In this document: positions 23,879-33,002 of the stretch, one piece after another
Position numbering within the stretch: position 1 is the stretch's first letter
Layout: each line of letters starts with the position of its first letter
Origin: Bifidobacterium myosotis
GTDB taxonomy: Bacteria; Actinomycetota; Actinomycetes; Actinomycetales; Bifidobacteriaceae
DNA: 35,892 nt
Reading direction: 5' to 3'
NCBI RefSeq assembly: GCF_002259745.1
Contig: NZ_MWWW01000026.1
Span: forward strand, 1-35,892
Made by a program: the position numbers and the translations under genes
Notes under the pieces: model-generated
Database searches by the model: none
What the model was told of the DNA's origin: nothing
Seen by the model: the letters and a program-made list of their open reading frames with translations, nothing else

Positions 23879-25462
23879 TCAACGGCGGTAATGACGGCGA
23901 TGCTGCACGATGTGCTTGCCGCCATTACCGGCCTTGCCGTTCGGCCCCCACGGCCCGCGCGCCTCGGCCTTGAGCTGGGTGAGGTGATGCTTCATGGCCA
24001 GCAGCATGATGTGCGTGTCCTCAAGACCCAAATGGCGTTCGGCATCGTCCTCACGGAGCGCTCCCTGACGCTTCGCGTAGGCGTCGAGCGTGTTGTCGCC
24101 GTCGGGATGGCCCTCGCACGGAATCGAGCCCTCATCCCACAAGCGGCTCATCGGCAGCGTGTCGATGATCGTCACATGGCCGTCGCGGTACGCCTCGGCG
24201 TAACCGGCCACATTGAGCATAAAGAAGCTGTGCTCGAACGTGGCCATATGCGCCACGAACGGCTGCGAGGTCAGGCGCTTGAGCAGGTCGGCCTGCGCTT
24301 CCGGGTCCTCGTCGAAGAGCGGATACTCCTCGCCGACGCGCGTGCTGATGTCGATGCCGGTGAGCTGGATGATGAACGGGTTGCCGTGTCGGGCCGCCTC
24401 AGGCGAGACGCCGAACGAGAAGCGATGCTGGTCGTAGGCGTCGCCGCCCTGATAGTAGTCCTTGTCGTATTGGTAGTCGCCCGGCGCATCCTTCGGACGC
24501 GGCGAGGCCATGTTCATGTACTCGAAGCCCACGTCGATGATGTACGCGCGGTACGGTTCGGTGCCGTTGGTCTCCAGATCGATGCCCATCACCTTGTCCA
24601 CGTCGCGGCCCGGCAGGAACACCTCGCGCCAGTAGTCCTTCGGCGCGGCGGCCATGCGGTCGGCCGTGTGCTCGGCCGCAGCGTGACGGAAGCGGGCGTA
24701 CCGCGGCTCGGCCACCGCCGTCTCGTCGCGCGCCACCTGCTCGGTGTTCGGCACGGCGGGATTGTCGTCGTTGATCACCGGCTGGGCCTCGATGAGATAG
24801 TCGTTGCTGCCGGCGTCCGAGCTTGAGTCGGCCGGCGCGGACTCGTCGGGGCCTGCCTCCACGGAGCCGTAGCTCACCTCGTCGGCGTTCAGCAACGCCA
24901 TCTGGCGATGGTGGCGGGCTTCCTCGCGCTTCTCGCGGTCGGCCTTGCGCTGCTCGGCGCGGGCGTTGACGATCTCAGCCGTGCGGTCCTGGATGTCGTC
25001 CACCGGCACATCGGCCGTGGCGGTGAGCACGGGTACGGTGACACGCTCGCGGTCCTCATCCGCAACCGTCCACAGCCCCTCGGCGACTCCGCGGTCGCGC
25101 AGCAGCGCGATCTCGTCGTTGAGGCGGCGGTCCGCGTACGCCAGGGCGCGTGGCAGTTCGTAGGTCTTGATGTGACGGTCGAAATCGCGCATGAACACCA
25201 TGCTCATCTTCGCGATGATCGCCTCGAGACGGTCGCGGATCTGCAGATCCGCCTTCAGCAGGTTGTGTACGTTCGATTCGGCGCCCGGCTCCAGATCCGC
25301 CGGAGTGGCCACGCCGATGCCATGTTCGAGATCGAGCAGTCGCACCCAATCCCAGTTGATGTCGTTGTTATCCGCGTCCTTCAACATGATGTAGGACCAC
25401 TGACTGATGGTTTCCTTGGCCTCGGTCAGCCAGGAACGATCGATAATTGAGTTATTCCCCAT
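23879..25462 (-). CDS. DEDDh-type (DnaQ-like) 3'-5' exonuclease domain protein with long N-terminus
   Basis: A 527-residue protein. The C-terminal part (about 290-495) shows exonuclease motifs ExoI MGIDLETNG (Asp295, Glu297), ExoII AHMATFEHSFF and ExoIII HLGLEDT (His477, Asp482). At ExoII the usual Asp of AHNxxFD is Glu410, and Asn is Met406, so activity is uncertain. Residues 1-290 are unlike any family I know and include a charged coiled stretch (165-190) and an acidic linker. The start ATG 25462 has GGGGAGG only about 1-2 nt before it; a TACGAT box just upstream may give a leaderless transcript. It may be a DNA or RNA processing nuclease. Confidence 0.75.
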   Translation of the reverse strand: MGNNSIIDRSWLTEAKETISQWSYIMLKDADNNDINWDWVRLLDLEHGIGVATPADLEPGAESNVHNLLKADLQIRDRLEAIIAKMSMVFMRDFDRHIKTYELPRALAYADRRLNDEIALLRDRGVAEGLWTVADEDRERVTVPVLTATADVPVDDIQDRTAEIVNARAEQRKADREKREEARHHRQMALLNADEVSYGSVEAGPDESAPADSSSDAGSNDYLIEAQPVINDDNPAVPNTEQVARDETAVAEPRYARFRHAAAEHTADRMAAAPKDYWREVFLPGRDVDKVMGIDLETNGTEPYRAYIIDVGFEYMNMASPRPKDAPGDYQYDKDYYQGGDAYDQHRFSFGVSPEAARHGNPFIIQLTGIDISTRVGEEYPLFDEDPEAQADLLKRLTSQPFVAHMATFEHSFFMLNVAGYAEAYRDGHVTIIDTLPMSRLWDEGSIPCEGHPDGDNTLDAYAKRQGALREDDAERHLGLEDTHIMLLAMKHHLTQLKAEARGPWGPNGKAGNGGKHIVQHRRHYRR

Positions 25463-25676
25463 GCCTCCCCATCGTAGTGCGTTCGGGTTTCGTCGGGGAA
25501 CACCGGCTCTGGCCTGAGTCCGTGGTGAGGTTGAACGGCCGGTGAATTCTTCGGTTCGGCCCGGGGTGAACAGTGCACGGCCCGCGCGTTTCGATTACGG
25601 TAGTGGGGACATCGCCGTCGCCCGACGTCATGACGCCGGGCATTGAAGGACCATCGAGGGAAACGAGGAACGACAC

Positions 25677-26507
25677 ATGAGCATGCCGCTCGATTTGTAT
25701 GTGATTCGGCATGGGGAATCCGAGGCGAACGTAATCGTCCAGGCGGGCGACCGCGGCGACAACTCCCTGTACACGCAGGACAACGTCACCGTGCCCGACC
25801 GCTCCTGGAGGCTCACCGCCGTCGGACGCAAGCAGGCCGACTGCATCGGCCGGTGGATCGTGAGCCAACAGCAGCTGTTCGACCGGTACATGGTCTCGCC
25901 GTACGTGCGCACGCGCGAGACCGCCGCGACCATGGCCCTGCCCAAGGCCAAATGGGAGGAGAACCGGGTGATCCGCGAACGTTCGTGGGGCGAGATCAAC
26001 ACCATCACCAAGGACGAGTTCAAAACCCATTACGCGCGCAACTGGATGTTCAAGAACACGGACCCGCTGTACTGGCGTCCGCCGGCGGGCGAGTCGATCG
26101 CGGACGTGGCCGAGGACCGCGTCCACAACGTGCTCACCTCGCTGAGCCGCAAGTCCGACGCGGAATCGGTGGTGATGGTCACCCACGGCGATTTCATGCT
26201 CGCGCTCATGCTCACCATCGAGGACCTTTCGGACGAGGAGTTCCTGCACCGGGCCGATTCGGACGACTGGAAGATCACCAACTGCACCTGTCTGCACTAC
26301 ACCCGCCGCGATCCGGAGACCGGGCGGACGTCCAAGCGCGTGCGCTGGGAGCAGACCGCCCGGCCCGTGCTGGACGAGGAGTCCGGTCGCTGGGAGGTCA
26401 AGGTGGAGCCGTGGCGCGAGTTCAAGCGCCCGTACCTGTCCAACGGCGATCTGGTGGACGTGGTGCGCACCGTCGATCCCCATCTGCTCGACTACTACGG
26501 CAAGTAG
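25677..26507 (+). CDS. Histidine phosphatase (phosphoglycerate-mutase-like)
   Basis: A 276-residue branch-1 histidine phosphatase. The catalytic RHGESEAN has His12 as phospho-acceptor. SPYVRTRETA (74-83) supplies Arg78, Glu101 is the probable acid, and VTHGD supplies His169. Family members act on small phosphorylated metabolites; the substrate here is not evident. The start ATG 25677 follows GAGGAA; a second ATG follows two codons later. It is divergent from the exonuclease-like gene. Confidence 0.9.
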   Translation: MSMPLDLYVIRHGESEANVIVQAGDRGDNSLYTQDNVTVPDRSWRLTAVGRKQADCIGRWIVSQQQLFDRYMVSPYVRTRETAATMALPKAKWEENRVIRERSWGEINTITKDEFKTHYARNWMFKNTDPLYWRPPAGESIADVAEDRVHNVLTSLSRKSDAESVVMVTHGDFMLALMLTIEDLSDEEFLHRADSDDWKITNCTCLHYTRRDPETGRTSKRVRWEQTARPVLDEESGRWEVKVEPWREFKRPYLSNGDLVDVVRTVDPHLLDYYGK

Positions 26508-26554
26508 AGCCGGGCCGTCGGGCGGCGGGGCGGCTTTTGCGCGGCGTGGTCCCA

Positions 26555-26593
26555 GGGTCCCGGGGCACCGGGGACCCCGGGCACCGGGGGTGC
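26555..26593 (+). terminator. GC-rich hairpins after the histidine phosphatase gene
   Basis: GGGTCCCGG / CCGGGGACCC (26555-26577, one bulge) and GCACC-GGG-GGTGC (26581-26593). There is no T-run, so termination is only a possibility. Confidence 0.45.
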
Positions 26594-26628
26594 CGTGGCG
26601 CGGAAACGTTAAGGACAGGTGAACAGGT

Positions 26629-26634
26629 TACAAT
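26629..26634 (+). promoter_or_regulatory. Possible -10 box of the uracil permease gene
   Basis: TACAAT lies 65 nt before ATG 26700. There is no clear -35. Confidence 0.4.
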
Positions 26635-26699
26635 GGCACACGATGCGCGGGCGACGGTTGTGATGCGCCCGCGCGGGAGAGCCAAAGGAGTTTTCAGTT

Positions 26700-27989
26700 A
26701 TGAAGAACCTGTTCACATGGTCCCTGCACGGCGACGGTAAGACGCTGCGCCCGGGCGAGGTGGTCGAGCCCGATGAGCGCCTGACCTGGGTGCGTACCGC
26801 GGGCATCGGCGCCCAGCACGTCATCGCCATGTTCGGTGCCACCTTCCTGGTGCCGATCCTCACGGGCTTCGACCCGTCCACCACGCTGTTCTTCACCGCC
26901 ATGTCCACCGCACTGTTCCTGCTCATCAACAAGAACGTGCTGCCCAGCTATCTCGGCTCCTCGTTCGGTTTCATCGCGCCGATCACCGCGGTCACCACCG
27001 CGAACAAGGGCATCGCCGTGGCCAGCTTCGGCATCATGGTCACCGGCATCCTGCTCGCCCTGGTGGGCGTGCTCGTGCACTACGCGGGCGCCAAGTGGAT
27101 CGATATCATCATGCCGCCGGTGGTCAACGGCGCGATCGTGGCCATCATCGGCTTCAATCTGGCACCCAGCGTCTGGAACAACTTCCAAGTCGCGCCCGAC
27201 ACCGCCGTCGTGACCCTGCTCGCGGTGCTGCTCGTGGCCGTGCTGTTCAAAGGTCTGCTCGGCCGACTCAACATCCTTGTCGGCGTGCTCATCGGCTACG
27301 TGTACGCCTGCTTCCGCGGTCAGGTGGACTTCTCCGCCATCAGCGAGGCCGGCTGGATCGGCTTCCCGAAGTTCCATCTGCCGCAGGCCGACTTCGCCAT
27401 CCTGCCGATGTTCGTGCCCGTGGTGCTCGTGCTCGTGGCCGAGAACGTGGGCCACGTCAAGTCCGTGGCGCAGATGACCGGCCGCGACTACGACGACCAG
27501 ATCGGCACCGCCCTGATGGCCGACGGCCTCGGCACCACGCTTGCCGGCTTCGGCGGCGGCTCCGGCACCACCACCTACGGCGAGAACATCGGCGTGATGG
27601 CCGCCACCAAGGTCTACTCCACGGCCGCCTATTGGTGCGCCGCCGCGTTCGCGCTCATCCTCTCGCTGTGTCCGAAGTTCGGCGCCGTGATCAACACCAT
27701 CCCGGCCGGCGTGCTCGGCGGCGTGACCACGCTGCTCTACGGCATGATCGGCATGATCGGCATCCGCATCTGGGTGGAGAACAAGGTCAACTTCGACAAG
27801 CCGCTCAACATCATGGTGGCCGCCATCACGATGATCATCGCCATCGGCCAGTTCGCGTTCACCGTCTCCGGCATCTCGTTCAACGGCATCGCTATCGGCA
27901 CCATCGTGATTCTCGTCGCCTACCACGGCCTCAAGGCCATCGGCAAGGCCACCGGCACCATCGCCAAGGACGATCCGGACATCCTGTAG
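26700..27989 (+). CDS. uraA: Uracil permease, NCS2 family
   Basis: A 429-residue, 14-helix nucleobase transporter of the UraA branch, the length of E. coli UraA. Features include SSFGFIAPI, GFNLAPSVWNNF, the substrate-site helix AENVGHVKSVAQMTGRDYD and GGSGTTTYGENIGVMAATKV, which with the preceding Glu defines uracil-type NCS2 carriers. It imports uracil with protons for pyrimidine salvage. The start ATG 26700 follows AAAGGAG. No pyrimidine genes are adjacent. Confidence 0.92.
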   Translation: MKNLFTWSLHGDGKTLRPGEVVEPDERLTWVRTAGIGAQHVIAMFGATFLVPILTGFDPSTTLFFTAMSTALFLLINKNVLPSYLGSSFGFIAPITAVTTANKGIAVASFGIMVTGILLALVGVLVHYAGAKWIDIIMPPVVNGAIVAIIGFNLAPSVWNNFQVAPDTAVVTLLAVLLVAVLFKGLLGRLNILVGVLIGYVYACFRGQVDFSAISEAGWIGFPKFHLPQADFAILPMFVPVVLVLVAENVGHVKSVAQMTGRDYDDQIGTALMADGLGTTLAGFGGGSGTTTYGENIGVMAATKVYSTAAYWCAAAFALILSLCPKFGAVINTIPAGVLGGVTTLLYGMIGMIGIRIWVENKVNFDKPLNIMVAAITMIIAIGQFAFTVSGISFNGIAIGTIVILVAYHGLKAIGKATGTIAKDDPDIL

Positions 27990-28040
27990 GCTTCTGTAGG
28001 CCGTAAGGCCGTAGGTCGTAGGCTTGTAGGCCGGTATGCC

Positions 28041-28076
28041 ACGAAGGCTCCCTCACACGTATGAGGGAGCCTTCGT
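28041..28076 (+). terminator. Terminator after uraA
   Basis: A perfect 15-bp stem ACGAAGGCTCCCTCA / TGAGGGAGCCTTCGT with a 6-nt loop CACGTA. It has no strong T-run but is a very stable hairpin, between uraA and the helicase. Confidence 0.75.
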
Positions 28077-28210
28077 CGTATCAGGTGCCGTACTGGTAAG
28101 GCAGGCCACCGGATTCCCGTTCCAGGACGAAAGTAGAGGGCTTCGGCTAGACTCACATGGTTTGCATATTTTACGCGATTACCATGCGTACCTATTGATG
28201 AAAGGCCATT

Positions 28211-30391
28211 GTGCCCTATAACAAGTTTGATGATTCCCAGAGCCCGGTCATGCCTGTTACCGGGACCTACGCCGATCGGGATGCCGATTTCGGCGACGCT
28301 GATGACATGACCGCCGACGAGACCGCAGCCCCCACCTTCGGCGAGCTTGGTGTGCCCGGCCCGCTCGTGCGCGTGCTGGCCGCCGACGGCAAGAAAACTG
28401 CTTTCCCCATCCAGGCGGACACCCTGCCCGATTCCCTCGCCGGTCGTGACGTGCTGGGCCGTGGCCGTACCGGCTCCGGCAAGACCCTCGCCTTCTGCCT
28501 GCCTCTCGTGGCCCGTCTGGGCTCCTATGATTCGCTCGGCGAGATCGCGATGAACGAGTTTCGTCGTGAGATGAAGCGCCGTCAGAAGGAGCGCCTCGAG
28601 GAACGCCGTGCCGACGACTACCTGCCGCACCCGCGCGGCCTCGTGCTTGCCCCGACCCGTGAGCTCGCCAACCAGATCAACGACGTGCTGCTGCCTCTGG
28701 CGCACATGTACGGCATGACCACCACCACTATCTACGGCGGCGTGAACCAGAACCGTCAGGTGCGTGACCTCAAGGCCGGCGCGGACATCGTGGTGGCCTG
28801 CCCCGGCCGTCTCGAGGACCTGCTGCGCCAGAAGCTGCTGACCCTGTCCTCCGTGGAAGTGGTGGTGATCGACGAGGCCGACCAGATGGCGGACATGGGC
28901 TTCCTGCCGCCGGTCAAGCGTCTGCTCGAACAGGTCCGTTCCGACGCGCAGCACATGCTGTTCTCCGCCACGCTCGACCACGGCGTGGACGAGGTGGTCA
29001 ACGACTTCCTGCACGATCCCAAGGTGCACAGCGTCGACTCCGCCACCGCCGAGCCCGACCTCATGACCCAGCATGTGTTCGAGATCACCCACGCCGACAA
29101 GCATGAGCTCGTGCGCACGCTCGCCTCCGGCTCGGGCCAGCGCATCCTGTTCACGCGCACCAAGTTCCAGGCCAAGAAGCTGGCCAAGAACCTTATCCAG
29201 AACGGCATCCCCGCCGCCGAACTGCACGGCAACCTCAATCAGAACCAGCGCGACCGCAATCTTGCGGCGTTCGAATCCGGCGACGTGCATGTGATGGTCG
29301 CCACCGATGTGGCCGCCCGCGGCATCGACGTGAGCGGCGTCGAGCTGGTGGTGCAGGTCGAGCCGCCGGACGATCCGAAGTCCTTCCTGCACAGGTCGGG
29401 CCGTACCGCACGCGCCGGTCGCGCAGGCGACGTGGTGACGCTCGTGCTGCCCGAACAGCGCCGTGAAGCCCGCAGGACCCTCCGGTTCGCCGGCATCAAG
29501 GTACAGCCGGTGGCCGTGACCCACGAATCCCCCGAAGTGCTGGAATTGGTAGGCGAGACGGCCCCGCTGGTCCAGAATTGGAGCCTTGACAAGTCGCAGC
29601 CGGTGGGCGGTGGCCGCAACGGCGGCAGGAAGACCGGCCGTGGCGGTTCCGTTCGCGCCACGCTGAGCGAGCAGGACATTCAGGAACGCAACGCGCGCAA
29701 GAAGGACCGTCGTCGCCGTCGTGCGGCCGAACGGCTTGAACGCGCCACGGCGGGCGATGCCATGTCGATGGACTCCGGCGCCATGGATACGGCCGGCCGC
29801 AGCGCCGGACATGGTTTCGGAAACGCGGCCAAGGGGAGTGGCAGGCCGCAGCGTGACGACGAGCGTGCGACGCGTCGCGAAACGAGTCGTGACACGGAAC
29901 CCTGTATCAAGAACCGCGCCGAGCGTCGCGCCGGGATGAGCGACCCGGCCGCCGAACGCCGTGACTATCTGTTCGAGCATCCCGAAGAGCGTCGTGGCGG
30001 CCGTCCGAAGGCCGACAACCGTCGTGCGGACGGTGGTGAGCGTCGTGAGGACGGTCACCGCGTTTCCAAGCGTGATGCCGCTCGTCGTGGCGTCAACCAT
30101 TACGGGGACGGTCGGTTCGATGGCAATCGCGGTAACGGCGCTGATCGCCGGGAATCGGACCGTTTCGGCTCGTCCCGTCGCAATGATGATCGCCGGCAGG
30201 GCAGCGGTGGTAAGCGCATCCATCGCAGGAACGAGAACCGTATCATCAGTGATGAGCGCGGTGAGGCCGCCAAGCGACACGATCGCCGCATGATGGCCAA
30301 ATACGGCACCACCGAGGCGCCGCATCGCCGTCATCATGCCAAGACGCGTGCGCCCTTCCGCATGGGCGGCACCCGTTCCGGACGCCGGTAA
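28211..30391 (+). CDS. DEAD-box RNA helicase with long basic tail
   Basis: A 726-residue helicase. Motifs in order: FPIQ in the Q-motif region, GRGRTGSGKT (83-92), PTRELANQI, CPGR, DEAD (221-224), SAT (252-254), VATDVAARGID and HRSGRTARAG (394-403). The tail (about 455-726) is low-complexity, rich in Arg, Asp and Gly, and ends in basic KTRAPFRMGGTRSGRR, probably an RNA-binding region used in ribosome assembly or mRNA decay. The start is GTG 28211, with AAAGG 6 nt upstream (28201-28205). Confidence 0.93.
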   Translation: MPYNKFDDSQSPVMPVTGTYADRDADFGDADDMTADETAAPTFGELGVPGPLVRVLAADGKKTAFPIQADTLPDSLAGRDVLGRGRTGSGKTLAFCLPLVARLGSYDSLGEIAMNEFRREMKRRQKERLEERRADDYLPHPRGLVLAPTRELANQINDVLLPLAHMYGMTTTTIYGGVNQNRQVRDLKAGADIVVACPGRLEDLLRQKLLTLSSVEVVVIDEADQMADMGFLPPVKRLLEQVRSDAQHMLFSATLDHGVDEVVNDFLHDPKVHSVDSATAEPDLMTQHVFEITHADKHELVRTLASGSGQRILFTRTKFQAKKLAKNLIQNGIPAAELHGNLNQNQRDRNLAAFESGDVHVMVATDVAARGIDVSGVELVVQVEPPDDPKSFLHRSGRTARAGRAGDVVTLVLPEQRREARRTLRFAGIKVQPVAVTHESPEVLELVGETAPLVQNWSLDKSQPVGGGRNGGRKTGRGGSVRATLSEQDIQERNARKKDRRRRRAAERLERATAGDAMSMDSGAMDTAGRSAGHGFGNAAKGSGRPQRDDERATRRETSRDTEPCIKNRAERRAGMSDPAAERRDYLFEHPEERRGGRPKADNRRADGGERREDGHRVSKRDAARRGVNHYGDGRFDGNRGNGADRRESDRFGSSRRNDDRRQGSGGKRIHRRNENRIISDERGEAAKRHDRRMMAKYGTTEAPHRRHHAKTRAPFRMGGTRSGRR

Positions 30392-30719
30392 GACGTGACG
30401 GCTCCCTTTGTGGGATTGAATGGTGTAGGTTCCACTCGTTGAAGTTCCGAGCCCATAGTGGCTCCCCTCTCTGAGGGGAGCTGTCAGTTGGCTGGAAGGC
30501 CGAACTGGTCATCGACGATAGGCTCCCCTCTCTGAGGGGAGCTGTCAACGAAGCTGACTGAGGGGAGCCCAGTCATCCGAGGACTCCCCTCAGTCTCACT
30601 CCGTTCGACAGCTCCCCTCAGAGAGGGGAGCCATATTTGCCAAGATATCCCCGGCCGAGTGTCGCTGACAGCCCTCAGAGGAGAGCAGCTATGGCATTAC
30701 CGGCCCCTAAATGCCGCGT
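30392..30719. other. Repeat-filled region between convergent helicase and GH13 genes
   Basis: This 328-bp region has no gene. It is largely REP-like repeats, which may also end transcription from both sides. Confidence 0.65.
30460..30632. repeat. REP/BIME-like repeats, three copies including an inverted pair
   Basis: Copy A 30460-30492 is partial, copy B is 30521-30568, and copy C is 30582-30632 in the opposite direction. All contain GGCTCCCCTCTCTGAGGGGA or its complement. B and C can form a long stem. They are relatives of the elements at 4974-5040 and 6902-7025. Confidence 0.8.
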
Positions 30720-32015
30720 TCAGTACCGGTACAGCACGGTGCCGTCGGCATCGGTGATGGTGAAGGTGGGGGATTCCTCCACGCTGAGCGCCACGGTCAG
30801 CGCATGCCGTCCGTCGGCGCCGACGGAACGGTAGACGAATCGCTTGTTTTCCAGTTCGATTGCCTCGGTGCGCGCGTCGAGCAGCCACGGGTTGCGCCGC
30901 CGCAGGGCGATCAGCGCCTGATGCATTCGGTAGATGGGCTCGCCGAGGCGAGACAGCTGGTCGGGGGAGTCGGGGAACTTCGGGCGGATGTCATCGTCGC
31001 CGCCGAACCGCTCCTGCTTGACGCCCACATACCCCTGCTCGTCGCCGTAGTAGATGGACGGCACGCCGCCCACTGTCATCAGCACCGCCAAGGCGAGCGC
31101 GGCCTTGGCCGGTCCGATCTGCGAGGCGATGCGCGTCACGTCGTGATTGCCGATGAATGTCTGCGGCACGAAGGAGTCCAGAAAGGCGTTGTGCCGCTTG
31201 AGGTTCCAGTCCAGCTCGAAGAAGTTGTCCGTCTCGAGCGCATGCTGGATCGACTTCCACAGCTCGTACTGTGTGACCGAATCCATGGTGGATTCCTCCA
31301 CGATGCGCGGATAGTCGCCGTGAATCACCTCGCCGAAGATCCACGAGTACGGATGCGCGGCCCTGACATGCGGCAGCACGCGGGCCCAGAACGAGGTCGG
31401 CACGGCGTATGCGGCGTCGAGACGCCAGCCCGTGGCGCCCCGGTCGAGCCAATGGTTCATCACACGGGCCACATAGCGCACTGTGCGCTCATCATCGTGA
31501 TCGAGATCGACGAGCCGGTCATGGCCCTCGAACACATCCAGCGTAGGTGTCCCGTCGTCGTTGACGCGGGCCTTGACCAGCCCTCGCCACGGTTCGTCAT
31601 CTGGGGAGAGGCGGCCGCGGGCTTCGTCGAGCGCGGCACGCACCGCCGGATGGTTGAGCGAGACGTGGTTGAACACGCCGTCCAGCACCATCGACAGTCC
31701 CATATCCCGGCAGGCCTCCGCGAGATGGTCGAACGCCGCATCGTCGCCGAGCCGCACATCCACATGCATGTGGTCGAGCGTGTCGTATCCATGCGTGTCG
31801 GATTCGAAAATCGGGCCCAGCAGCAGTCCTGACGCGCCGAGATCGCGCGCATAGCCGAGCCAGTCGACCATCGCGTCAAGACCGCGGCCATGGAACTCGC
31901 GCGGACCGGACGGCCGGATATCCGCGCCGCAGAATCCCAGCGGATACACATGCCAGAACACGCCGTACTTCACCCAATCGGGCAGTTCATGCCTCATTGT
32001 CTCATTGACGACCAT
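30720..32015 (-). CDS. Intracellular GH13 (alpha-amylase family) glycoside hydrolase
   Basis: A 431-residue TIM-barrel enzyme with the four GH13 regions: DGVFNH (112-117), GWRLDAAYA with nucleophile Asp200, IFGEVIHGD with acid/base Glu229, and FIGNHD (287-292, Asn290-His-Asp292). There is no signal peptide, so it acts on imported malto- or isomalto-type oligosaccharides in the cytoplasm. Exact specificity is not clear. I start it at ATG 32015 because AGGAAGG precedes it and GH13 similarity begins soon after; the frame runs 51 codons further upstream. No sugar transporter or LacI regulator is adjacent. An inverted repeat ATATCCG...CGGATAT in the leader could be an operator. Confidence 0.9.
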   Translation of the reverse strand: MVVNETMRHELPDWVKYGVFWHVYPLGFCGADIRPSGPREFHGRGLDAMVDWLGYARDLGASGLLLGPIFESDTHGYDTLDHMHVDVRLGDDAAFDHLAEACRDMGLSMVLDGVFNHVSLNHPAVRAALDEARGRLSPDDEPWRGLVKARVNDDGTPTLDVFEGHDRLVDLDHDDERTVRYVARVMNHWLDRGATGWRLDAAYAVPTSFWARVLPHVRAAHPYSWIFGEVIHGDYPRIVEESTMDSVTQYELWKSIQHALETDNFFELDWNLKRHNAFLDSFVPQTFIGNHDVTRIASQIGPAKAALALAVLMTVGGVPSIYYGDEQGYVGVKQERFGGDDDIRPKFPDSPDQLSRLGEPIYRMHQALIALRRRNPWLLDARTEAIELENKRFVYRSVGADGRHALTVALSVEESPTFTITDADGTVLYRY

Positions 32016-32055
32016 TTGCACGCCTTCCTGTTGACAGCGTGTCCATTTTCTCATA

Positions 32056-32085
32056 TCCGCCCGGCAGAGAACGGATATGCCGGTA
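32056..32085 (-). promoter_or_regulatory. Inverted repeat in the GH13 leader (possible operator)
   Basis: ATATCCG and CGGATAT flank about 12 nt, some 45-70 nt upstream of the GH13 start. No regulator gene nearby supports a specific assignment. Confidence 0.3.
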
Positions 32086-32222
32086 AGGAGTTGTCGGCGC
32101 GCTGCTGAAATGCGCATATTTAAGAGACGAACCACTACCACAGAGGGATTTATCAGTCCATTCGGCATCCAACGCGGACATGATGGCGTGCGGCCCTATC
32201 GCAGCGGGGCTTATGCATCCCG

Positions 32223-33002
32223 CTACCGGTGTGTGTTGATCCACAGGATCGCGAGCTGTGTGCGATTGGTGAGACCGAGTTTGTCGAGCATCGCGCTGAT
32301 GCGGTTGCGTACGGTGCCCTCGCTCAAATACAGTCTGTGCGCGATGTCGCGGTTGTCAAGCCCTTCGGCCACCAGCGCGGCGATGTCCCGTTCACGTTCG
32401 TTGAGCGTCTCTTCGACGGACTGGGCGTCGTCGGCCACCGGGTCGTGGATTGTTGAACTGTGGACTGTCCGGTTGCCGGAGACGCCGTGATTGTCTCGGT
32501 TGTCGAGATGACCGGAGACGTCAGAGATGCCGGAAGCTCCGGGCCGGAAACCGGTGGAGGGCCGACCGCCCGGCGTGCCACCGACTTCGGCCGGGCCGGT
32601 CAGTTTGCCGAGTACTTCGGCACCCATCACCACCTGACCGGCCATCACCGCCTGAATCGCCGGGCCGACCGCCGCCACGTCCTGCTTGATGAGGTAGCCT
32701 TTCGCGCCCAACGCCATCGCCTGCGCGATGTACGAGCGGTCCGCGAACGTGGTGAGGAACAGGATGCGCGCCGCCGGGTCCTTCCTGAGAATCTCCTTCG
32801 CGGCGGCCAGCCCGTCCTTGCCGGGCATCTGGATGTCGATGAGCAGCACATCCGGCCGGCTGGAGGGCGTTTCGAAATACCGTCCGACGGCCGTCTCGCC
32901 GTCATGCGCGGTCCACAGCACCTTGGCCGCGCCGGTTGTGGTGAGAATGGTCGCCAATGACTGGCAGACGATGGGGTCGTCGTCCACGATTGCAATGCTC
33001 AT
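32223..33002 (-). CDS. NarL/LuxR-type response regulator with extended linker
   Basis: A 259-residue regulator. The receiver domain (1-125) has acidic Asp7-9, phospho-acceptor Asp56 (LLIDIQMPG), Thr84 and Lys106. The LuxR-type HTH (199-255) reads LNERERDIAALVAEGLDNRD then VRNRISAMLDKL. Between them is an unusually long, low-complexity linker (about 136-197, rich in Gly, Ser, Asn and Asp), where most NarL proteins have 15-25 residues. The start ATG 33002 overlaps the kinase stop by 4 nt. The kinase at 32999-34516 is its partner; the ABC system at 35250 is a plausible target. Confidence 0.93.
   Translation of the reverse strand: MSIAIVDDDPIVCQSLATILTTTGAAKVLWTAHDGETAVGRYFETPSSRPDVLLIDIQMPGKDGLAAAKEILRKDPAARILFLTTFADRSYIAQAMALGAKGYLIKQDVAAVGPAIQAVMAGQVVMGAEVLGKLTGPAEVGGTPGGRPSTGFRPGASGISDVSGHLDNRDNHGVSGNRTVHSSTIHDPVADDAQSVEETLNERERDIAALVAEGLDNRDIAHRLYLSEGTVRNRISAMLDKLGLTNRTQLAILWINTHR

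Noticed and set aside
27920..30337. 805-residue minus-strand reading frame
   Set aside because: It lies antisense to the DEAD-box helicase, whose motifs are complete; its Thr/Val/His-rich composition is typical of a reverse-frame shadow in high-GC DNA.
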